Positions 58,215-64,000 of a stretch of DNA of 64,000 nucleotides are shown one piece after another. The stretch lies in contig NZ_KN050825.1 of the NCBI RefSeq assembly GCF_000746205.1, positions 365,413-429,412 of the forward strand, given 5' to 3'. Source of the DNA: Halorubrum sp. BV1. GTDB lineage: Archaea; Halobacteriota; Halobacteria; Halobacteriales; Haloferacaceae. The translations under genes were made by a program, and so were the position numbers. Positions within the stretch are counted from its first letter, which is position 1. Every line of letters begins with the position of its first letter. The notes under the pieces were generated by a model that was given only the letters and a program-made list of their open reading frames with translations, had not been told where the DNA came from and searched no databases.

Positions 58215-59324
58215 TCAGGTGGGTTCCGCCGAGGGCAACTGCGACTCGGCGACCGCGAACGCGAGCGTGCTCAACACGGCCGTGAGCGTGCCCGCAGCGA
58301 GCGCCATGGCGAGGTCCGACAGCGTGAGCGCGGTCACGCCCGGGGCGGCGGGGAGGAAGAACCCCGAGACGGCGTACAACACGACTGCGATAGACAGGAC
58401 GTAAAAGGGCGCGTTGAGGTAGCGCCACCGGAAGCGGCCGGCGAGGTACTCGTCCGTGATCTGACCGAGGCTGGAGGTGACGCCGGCGACCGCGAGCCAC
58501 TGTACGAACCCGTGGACGAACGCGGCCACGTCGACGCCGACGGACGTCTGACCGCCGCGAGCCGCCGTGACGGCGTCGATGGTGTCGAATCCCTGAACGC
58601 CGCCGATGACGATCAGCGCGAGGGCGACGACGTAGGTCACGAGCGTCACTCGCCCGGTGTAGAGGACGTTTCGGACGGTCGAGGCGGTCCGATCCACCGA
58701 GTCTTCGAGGCCGAGCCCGCGGAACAGCGAGTAGAGGCCGACGACGCCGGATAAGATTCCGAGCACCGCCGCGCCGGCGACGTCGAATAAGTTCGCGACG
58801 ACGACGAGCGGATAGATCAACAGGAGGACGCCGAGCGGGACCAGTATCGTGCCGCGGGTCTCGGGGTCGGCGAGGACTTGTTTGATAGTGTAGTAGAGCG
58901 ATTCGAGGTCTTGGGCCTGCCGAACGACGACGCGACGCATCCCGTCTATCGGCATCCGGGACCGGATCACGGGGAGCACCGACTCGTCTTGTGCGCCGTC
59001 GGTGATGACGACCGCGGACACCTCCTCGCCGGTCGACAGCTCCGCGAGCACCCGGTCGACCTCCTGACCGACCGCGCGGTTGGCCTTCACGTCCGAGCCG
59101 TCGACGCCGGTGACCGCGGCGACCTCGACGGTCTCGCCCGCGCCCGCGAGTTCGTCGTAGACGTTCACGCCCTGAAACAGGACGTTCACGTCGGAGTCCT
59201 CCGGGTCGGCGGTCGCGAGCGCGACTGCGCCCTCCGTGACCTCGTCGACGCCGACGACCGGCGTCGGGATTCCGGTCTTGCGGCCGAGGTCGTCGTCGAG
59301 GTCGACACAGAGGACGAGCAGCAT
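58215..59324 (-). CDS. DUF373 family membrane protein
   Basis: The 369-residue protein begins MLLVLCVDLDDDLGRKTGIPTPVVG and continues with ALATADPEDSDVNVLFQGVNVYDEL, VEVAAVTGVDGSDVKANRAVGQEVDRVL and AVVITDGAQDESVLPVIRSRM, the DUF373 signature. About seven hydrophobic segments make up the C-terminal two thirds. The family is nearly restricted to archaea and is uncharacterised. The N-terminal part looks like a cytoplasmic alpha/beta domain. Confidence 0.88.
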   Translation of the reverse strand: MLLVLCVDLDDDLGRKTGIPTPVVGVDEVTEGAVALATADPEDSDVNVLFQGVNVYDELAGAGETVEVAAVTGVDGSDVKANRAVGQEVDRVLAELSTGEEVSAVVITDGAQDESVLPVIRSRMPIDGMRRVVVRQAQDLESLYYTIKQVLADPETRGTILVPLGVLLLIYPLVVVANLFDVAGAAVLGILSGVVGLYSLFRGLGLEDSVDRTASTVRNVLYTGRVTLVTYVVALALIVIGGVQGFDTIDAVTAARGGQTSVGVDVAAFVHGFVQWLAVAGVTSSLGQITDEYLAGRFRWRYLNAPFYVLSIAVVLYAVSGFFLPAAPGVTALTLSDLAMALAAGTLTAVLSTLAFAVAESQLPSAEPT

Positions 59325-59435
59325 CGGGCGAGGCTACGAGAGGCCCCGGCATATGCTTTCGGCTCGCCGACGTCCCGATGTCCGGACGGGTCCCGTGACC
59401 CCGGCGTCGACCCGGCCGTCCCGGTCACCGCGGCC

Positions 59436-60179
59436 TCACTCGCTCGGGTGCTCGACGCCGTTCAACAGCCGCCGCACGTTGTCGCCGTCGCTGATCGCTC
59501 GGGGATACCCGCCGAGACAGATCACGAAGTCGCTCCCGTCAGCGATGGGCTCCGTGACGTGGAGCGTGATATCGATGGTCGCGCCGTCGTCGGCGAGTTC
59601 GGCTTCGGCGTCGTAGGTGACCACCGTCGGCTCGCCACCGAGCACGTCCGTGGCGTACTCAGACGCTCGCTGGAGGTTTCTGACGCCGTCGTACCGGTTC
59701 TGGACGAGCGTCGCCAGCTCCTCGGAGTCCATGTCCGCGACCGGGTTAAACGTCTGTTCGAGCACCTCGACTTGCGGGGTCGAGAGGACCGCGAACACCG
59801 CGGCGCGGAACCGCTGTCCGAGTACGTCGATCCCGCGGTCGTACTCGGCTATCCGGTTCGTCACTTCCACCTCGCGAGTTTGTCCGGCGGCCTCGAACTC
59901 TCGGGTGACGACGTCGTCGGTGACGCCTTGCGACTCGTAGCCCGTCTCCTCCAGCGCGGCATCGGAAACCGTCGCGGCCTCGGCGGCGAACTCGACGGGT
60001 TCGCCGCCGGTAACGAAATCGAGCGCGGTACAGCCGGCGAGACCGGCGAGGCCGAGCGATCCGGTGGCGGCGAGGGTCCGACGCCGCGTGAGACCACCGA
60101 CCGTTCCGCCGCCGCGGTCGGACGAGGTTTCGACGCCGTCGCAGTCGATCGGCTCTGGGGCGTTCGGGTCGCGTTTCAT
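59436..60179 (-). CDS. Tat-exported lipoprotein (DUF6517-like)
   Basis: The 247-residue protein has a twin-arginine motif (LTRRRTLAATGS) and a lipobox LAGLAGC near residue 50, so it is probably a Tat-exported lipoprotein. The mature part (YESQGVTDDVVTREFEAAGQTREVEVTNRIAEYDRG, VAVFAVLSTPQVEVLEQTFNPVADM-like region) resembles haloarchaeal DUF6517 proteins. Function unknown. The N-terminus before the arginines is unusually long (about 30 residues). Confidence 0.8.
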   Translation of the reverse strand: MKRDPNAPEPIDCDGVETSSDRGGGTVGGLTRRRTLAATGSLGLAGLAGCTALDFVTGGEPVEFAAEAATVSDAALEETGYESQGVTDDVVTREFEAAGQTREVEVTNRIAEYDRGIDVLGQRFRAAVFAVLSTPQVEVLEQTFNPVADMDSEELATLVQNRYDGVRNLQRASEYATDVLGGEPTVVTYDAEAELADDGATIDITLHVTEPIADGSDFVICLGGYPRAISDGDNVRRLLNGVEHPSE

Positions 60180-60305
60180 ACTCCGTTCCCGAGCGGGCGA
60201 CGGTACATACTTTGTGTTATCGGGAGATCACCTCCGTGCGGACGGCTCACGCACGGAACGGCGCTTCGGACGCTTTTTCACGCCAGAGCGAGTATCGAGG
60301 AGTAG

Positions 60306-61304
60306 ATGATCTCCAAGGGCTGTGAACAGTGCGCCAAAGGCGGCAAGATGGTGCTTTTCGTCTACGGCTACTGCGACCAGCGGGACTGTTTCTACTGCCC
60401 CCTCGGAGAAAACCGGAAGAACGTCACCGACGTGTACGCCAACGAGCGGAAAGTCGAGTCCGACGAGGACGTGATCGAGGAGGCCAAGCGCATGAGCGCG
60501 CTCGGCACCTCGATCACGGGCGGCGAGCCCCAAGAGGCGATGGCGAAGACGACGCGGTATCTCGAACTGCTCAAAGACGAGTTCGGGGAGGACCACCACA
60601 CGCACCTGTACACCGGGATCACGGGCGGTCGCGAGAACATGCGCCGGCTGAGCGAGGCCGGCCTCGACGAGATCCGCTTTCACCCACCCGTGGAGCTGTG
60701 GGGAGACATGCACGGCACCGAGTGGGAGGAGATACTCTACATCGCCCGCGAGGAAGGGCTCACACCCGCCTTCGAGATCCCCGGAATTCGGGCGGAGCCG
60801 GAGTTCCTAGAGTTCTTAGACGAGGGCGCGGCGGAGTTTTGTAACATCAACGAGTTCGAGATGAGCGACGGGAACTACCGGCGGATGCAAGAGGAGGGCT
60901 TCGAACTGCAGGAGGGCCACATGTCCGCCGTCGAGGGGTCGAAAGACGACGCCATCTTAGAAGAGATGGCGAGCCACGAGAAGGTGTACTTCTGTACGTC
61001 GGTGTTCAAAGACGCCGCCCAACACCGGAACCGCCTGAAGCGGATGGCACGGAACATTCGTCGGGAGTTCGATGAGGTGACCGACGACGGCACGCTCGTC
61101 TACGGAAAGGCGTTCGCCGACCCCGACCGCTTCGAGGCGCTCGGCGTCCCCGAGGAGTTCTACACCGCGAAATCGAACCACGTCGAGATCGCGTGGTGGC
61201 TCTTAGAGGAGATGGTGGAAGACGGCGATCTCGACCGCGGCGAGATCGTCGAGCAGTACCCGACAGCGGACGGCACCGTCGTCGAGCGGACGCCGGTCGC
61301 GTAG
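60306..61304 (+). CDS. Radical SAM protein with atypical CX4CX2C motif
   Basis: The 332-residue protein has Y22-C23-DQRD-C28-FY-C31-PLG, a CX4CX2C cluster in place of the usual CX3CX2C. SITGGEP (the GGE motif for SAM binding) and the later beta strands of the partial TIM barrel (HTHLYTGITGG, LDEIRFHPPVELWG, PAFEIPGI) support radical SAM membership. C6 and C9 at the N-terminus may bind a further metal. It resembles COG2108-type archaeal proteins related to pyruvate formate-lyase activase. The reaction is unknown. The C-terminal part (KSNHVEIAWWLLEEMVEDG) is helical. Confidence 0.85.
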   Translation: MISKGCEQCAKGGKMVLFVYGYCDQRDCFYCPLGENRKNVTDVYANERKVESDEDVIEEAKRMSALGTSITGGEPQEAMAKTTRYLELLKDEFGEDHHTHLYTGITGGRENMRRLSEAGLDEIRFHPPVELWGDMHGTEWEEILYIAREEGLTPAFEIPGIRAEPEFLEFLDEGAAEFCNINEFEMSDGNYRRMQEEGFELQEGHMSAVEGSKDDAILEEMASHEKVYFCTSVFKDAAQHRNRLKRMARNIRREFDEVTDDGTLVYGKAFADPDRFEALGVPEEFYTAKSNHVEIAWWLLEEMVEDGDLDRGEIVEQYPTADGTVVERTPVA

Positions 61305-61519
61305 ATCGGGTGGCTTCGGGCCGCTGCGTCGCATTTCTGGTTTGTCGCGGAAACCGCCATCCAGTGTGATCCACGCGGTTTGCCGGCGGCGAGATGGGCG
61401 AGATCGACGATCAGCTCCCCGCGAACGGCCCGAACTGCGACGCGCCGCGCGAGGATCTGTACTGCCGGGCAGAGGATTGACCGGGAAACGGCGACGTGGA
61501 TCGGGCAGGCGGACGGTTA
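61305..61519. other. Intergenic stretch with a doubtful 28-residue frame
   Basis: A frame at 61394-61480 (+) encodes 28 residues (MGEIDDQLPANGPNCDAP and so on) ending in YCRAED. It has two Cys but no recognisable relative, and its upstream context shows no clear promoter. I see no other feature here. Confidence 0.25.
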
Positions 61520-61765
61520 TCAGCGATTTCCGTCGTGTTCGTCCGGGTCGTCGTCAATCTTCTCGCGAAGCCGTTCGACCTCCGCCTCCAGTTTAGCGAT
61601 ACGGTCGGCATCCGGCTCCTCACCGTCGGAACGCAGTTTGAGTATTAGTGCCACGCCCGCGATGACGGCGAGGGGAACGCCGAAGAGAAGCGCGAAGACC
61701 AAAAGGAGGATCAACAGCTCGGGACCGCCGGGGACGCCGCCGAACGCGGGGACCGTGGGAACCAT
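61520..61765 (-). CDS. Small membrane protein with C-terminal coiled coil
   Basis: The ATG at 61763-61765 gives 81 residues. A Gly/Pro-rich start (PAFGGVPGGPELL) is followed by one long hydrophobic segment (LILLLVFALLFGVPLAVIAGVALILKL). A charged coiled coil follows (DADRIAKLEAEVERLREKIDDDP). Similar single-span proteins are common in haloarchaea. The GGPE-hydrophobic start recalls TatA, but the Phe-Gly hinge and amphipathic helix of TatA are missing. Function unknown. Confidence 0.7.
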   Translation of the reverse strand: MVPTVPAFGGVPGGPELLILLLVFALLFGVPLAVIAGVALILKLRSDGEEPDADRIAKLEAEVERLREKIDDDPDEHDGNR

Positions 61766-61833
61766 GGGGCCATCCACTCGGCAGCGCGACTAAAACGCTC
61801 GGGCGCGAGCGGCGAGTCTCGCTGCGACCGCCG

Positions 61834-63162
61834 TCACCCCGCGTCGACGAAGTCGCCGAGATTCGCCTGGAGCCCGGCCGCCATCGTCGACTTTCGCCGG
61901 AGGCGACCGAGCGAGACCGGGAGGTGTTCCGTGACACCGCGGACCGCCTCGCCGAACGTCTCCGCGGTTCCGGACTCGCCGTCGAAGGCGTTGCGGACGG
62001 CCTCGCGCACCTGCCAGACGCCGACGGGACCCCAGTAGTCGTCGGAGACGTGCCGCAACACGAGCGCTTTCGCCTGTCGACCGCGATCATCGAGCTGCTC
62101 TAAGACGCCCAGGCGGGCCGCGTAGTAGGCACCGGCCGTCTCCTCGACGTAGCCCGTGCGACCCTCGCGGCCCTCGCTCGCGGCCGCGAGGTAGACTCCC
62201 CCCGCGGGGTCGGGGTTCCAGATCGAGCCGGGCGATTTCATCTCGACGAGCTCGTACTCCCACCGACCGGGAACGAGGATCACCCAGAACGCGTTGCCGA
62301 GGTACTCGTTGCGATGGACCTCGATCCGGTCGACAGTCGGGTTGTCGCGAACGGACCCGCGGAGGTACCGCCCGACGGTGTCGTCGACGGCGGTGATAGA
62401 CCAGCGCGTGGGGACGAGCCGGCGGTCCGCGCCACGGCCGAGCGCGCCCGCGGAGAGGATCGTGTTGATATCGTAGACGTCGAATCCGCGACGGTAGAGG
62501 TACGTCATCGCGCCCTCGGCGCGCCAGTCGTCGTCTTCGAGCGTCTTTTTCACCGCTCGGGGGACGTGCGGGTTCTCGCCGAGTTCGGCAGAACGAGCGG
62601 CCGCGCGGGGGCCGGTCGGCGTTTTGATGTCTTCGGGACCGATTTCGAAGTCGAGTTCCGGCCGGCCGTCTAACCCGATCTCCACGTCGACGGGGCGATC
62701 GGCGATAGCGACCTCACGTTGGACGCCGAGCCATCCGTCCCACGCATCGTGGACGGAGTTCGCGGGCGCGTCGCCCGCGCTCGAACCGACTGCGCCGCCG
62801 CTCGCGCCGGCGCTCGCGACGTCGACGCCGCGGGCCGAGTTGAGGAGGCTCGTCCGCCGGTCGAACACGTCTGTGATGGAGACGCCCTCGTCGTACCACG
62901 CCGCGGAGGTGCGGAACCGCTCCGCGGCATCTTCGCGGCCGACTGGCGAGAGCAGCCCGGTGGAGACGGTCGGGTAGTCCGCGCGGCCGACGAAGATAGA
63001 GGGAGAGACGCTGCCGACCACCGCGTCGTCGGAGACGTGCTCCTCGAATCGTCGCTCGAAGGAGTCGAGGTGGTCGAGGATCGCGTAGTCCTTCTCGCTC
63101 GCGAGGCGGCGGCGCTCGGCGCGCTCGTTCGCCTCGAACTCGATGAACTCGTCGAGCCGCAT
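61834..63162 (-). CDS. nreA: DNA repair protein NreA
   Basis: The 442-residue archaeal protein has the NreA signatures VGSVSPSIFVGRADYPTVSTGLLSPVG in the first quarter, DPRR-like PEDIKTPTGPRAAARSAELGENPHVPRAVKKTLEDDDW in the middle, and YEIVLVPGRWEYELVEMKSPGSIWNP-type sequence in the second domain. It ends QANLGDFVDAG, a PCNA-interacting (PIP) box with Q, L and F in the QxxLxxF positions. NreA was shown in Haloferax volcanii to interact with PCNA in DNA damage response. An acidic Ala/Gly/Ser insert lies around residues 110-135. It is a single gene on the minus strand. Confidence 0.92.
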   Translation of the reverse strand: MRLDEFIEFEANERAERRRLASEKDYAILDHLDSFERRFEEHVSDDAVVGSVSPSIFVGRADYPTVSTGLLSPVGREDAAERFRTSAAWYDEGVSITDVFDRRTSLLNSARGVDVASAGASGGAVGSSAGDAPANSVHDAWDGWLGVQREVAIADRPVDVEIGLDGRPELDFEIGPEDIKTPTGPRAAARSAELGENPHVPRAVKKTLEDDDWRAEGAMTYLYRRGFDVYDINTILSAGALGRGADRRLVPTRWSITAVDDTVGRYLRGSVRDNPTVDRIEVHRNEYLGNAFWVILVPGRWEYELVEMKSPGSIWNPDPAGGVYLAAASEGREGRTGYVEETAGAYYAARLGVLEQLDDRGRQAKALVLRHVSDDYWGPVGVWQVREAVRNAFDGESGTAETFGEAVRGVTEHLPVSLGRLRRKSTMAAGLQANLGDFVDAG

Positions 63163-63282
63163 TCGGATCGGAGTTGGAGTCGCGGGCGCTTGAACGTTGC
63201 TGGCGGCCGGGCCGGCCGCACGGCGGGGACACCGTACGGCAAACCGCCAGCGTCCCGTGGCGGACGGGCCGACAGATCGACG

Positions 63283-64000
63283 CTAGCTGTGGATGCCCAT
63301 CGCTTCGATCTGCTCTTGATACCGGTTTCGGATGGTGACTTCCGTCACTTGCGCGACGTCTGCGACCTCGCGCTGGGTCTTCTTCTCGTTGCACAGAAGC
63401 GACGCGGCGTAGATCGCCGCGGCCGCGTAGCCGGTGGGCGACTTTCCGGAGAGTAACCCCTGTTCTGCAGTGGTCTCGATGATCTCGTTGGCCTTCGATT
63501 GCACCTCCTCGGAGAGTTCCAGCTCAGAGGAGAACCGCGGGACGTACTTTTTCGGGTCGACCGGACGCATCTCCAAGCCGAGCTCCTGTGAGATGTACCG
63601 GTACGTCCGACCGATCTCTTTCCGGTCGACGCGAGACACGTCGGATATCTCTTCGAGCGAGCGGGGAATCCCCTCCTTGCGACAGGCGGCGTAGAGGGCG
63701 GCGGTCGAGACGCCTTCGATGGAGCGGCCGCGGATCAGGTCCTCGTTCAACGCGCGGCGGTAGATCACCGAGGCCACCTCGCGCACGGAACGCGGCACGC
63801 CGAGCGCGCTCGCCATCCGGTCGATCTCAGAGAGCGCAAACTGGAGGTTCCGCTCGCCCGCGTCCTTCGTTCGGATCCGCTCTTGCCACTTGCGCAGCCG
63901 GTGCATCTGCGACCGCTTCTTCGAGGAGATAGAGCGGCCGTACGCGTCCTTGTCCTTCCAGTCTATCGTCGTCGTCAGCCCCTTGTCGTGCATCGTCTTC
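63283..64000 (-). CDS. tfb: Transcription initiation factor TFB (C-terminal part, cut by window end)
   Basis: The frame is open to the window end, so only the last 239 residues are seen. They start with KTMHDKGLTTTIDWKDKDAYGR, the linker (B-finger/B-linker) region of TFB, followed by two cyclin-like repeats: RNLQFALSEIDRMASALGVPRSVREVASVIYRRAL and SSELELSEEVQSKANEIIETTAEQGLLSGKSPTGYAAAAIYAA. The C-terminal HTH (QREVADVAQVTEVTIRNRYQEQIEAMG) contacts the BRE element. The N-terminal zinc ribbon lies outside the window. Haloarchaea have several TFBs; which one this is cannot be told. Confidence 0.93.
   Translation of the reverse strand, partial: KTMHDKGLTTTIDWKDKDAYGRSISSKKRSQMHRLRKWQERIRTKDAGERNLQFALSEIDRMASALGVPRSVREVASVIYRRALNEDLIRGRSIEGVSTAALYAACRKEGIPRSLEEISDVSRVDRKEIGRTYRYISQELGLEMRPVDPKKYVPRFSSELELSEEVQSKANEIIETTAEQGLLSGKSPTGYAAAAIYAASLLCNEKKTQREVADVAQVTEVTIRNRYQEQIEAMGIHS

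Noticed and set aside
1..64000. Search by eye for tRNA, rRNA, integrase and insertion sequence signatures
   Set aside because: No cloverleaf-like sequence with TTCGA loops and CCA-type ends, no transposase and no integrase motif was seen; a covariance-model search would be decisive.

Overview
This window comes from a haloarchaeon, most likely Halorubrum or a close relative. The evidence is high GC with a strong GC3 bias, very acidic proteins, Tat-type signal peptides, many ATGA/GTGA start-stop overlaps, TATA-like boxes close to start codons, and typical archaeal genes: sensory rhodopsin II, siroheme decarboxylase, TFB, NreA, SepF, Azf and Bat-type regulators. The genus is inferred from protein resemblance only. 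I see no rRNA, tRNA, CRISPR array, insertion sequence or prophage.

Layout. 0-0.9 kb: the end of a transducer gene (probably htrII) overlapping sensory rhodopsin II. 0.9-12 kb: housekeeping and metabolism (siroheme decarboxylase fusion, anthranilate phosphoribosyltransferase-like protein, NAD synthetase, ThiD, DsbA-like protein, ZIP transporter) plus a lipoprotein of the peptide-binding (SBP_bac_5) family whose two halves are in circularly permuted order, coupled to a PAP2 membrane protein. 12.1-20.7 kb: a minus-strand surface-structure locus. It encodes five proteins with SipW-type (TasA/camelysin-like) signal peptides, two of them carrying an inserted von Willebrand A domain, followed by an ER-type signal peptidase and an acidic membrane-anchored protein. 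21.3-23.6 kb: two small HTH/membrane regulators around a conserved membrane protein. Three promoters in 15.8-22.8 kb share one fixed-spacing element, which ties this section to the surface locus. 23.7-28.6 kb: mutS, sepF, azf and a DUF309 protein. 29-33.4 kb: pilC and pilB. 33.7-35.8 kb: a zinc alcohol dehydrogenase and a CitE-like lyase.

35.9-47.0 kb is a sensory block, visibly less GC-rich than its surroundings. It holds a 1253-residue Bat-type regulator with a LOV-like domain, the globin-coupled aerotaxis transducer HemAT, and two multi-PAS histidine kinases that each carry a canonical LOV domain, separated by a 61-residue protein of unknown function. HemAT and the three following genes look like one operon; the regulator sits upstream behind its own hairpin. 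With SRII at the left edge, the window encodes retinal-, probable flavin- and haem-based sensing.

47-53.6 kb: lactate permease with a candidate operator, a thioesterase, a PNPOx-like protein, a zinc ribbon protein, a Bat-like regulator, a small HTH protein and a PAS histidine kinase. 53.8-57 kb: fused ADP-forming acyl-CoA synthetase overlapping a Pta-like regulatory protein. 57-64 kb: membrane and lipoproteins of unknown role, a radical SAM protein with an atypical cysteine motif, nreA with a PCNA-binding tail, and the C-terminal part of a TFB gene cut by the window end.
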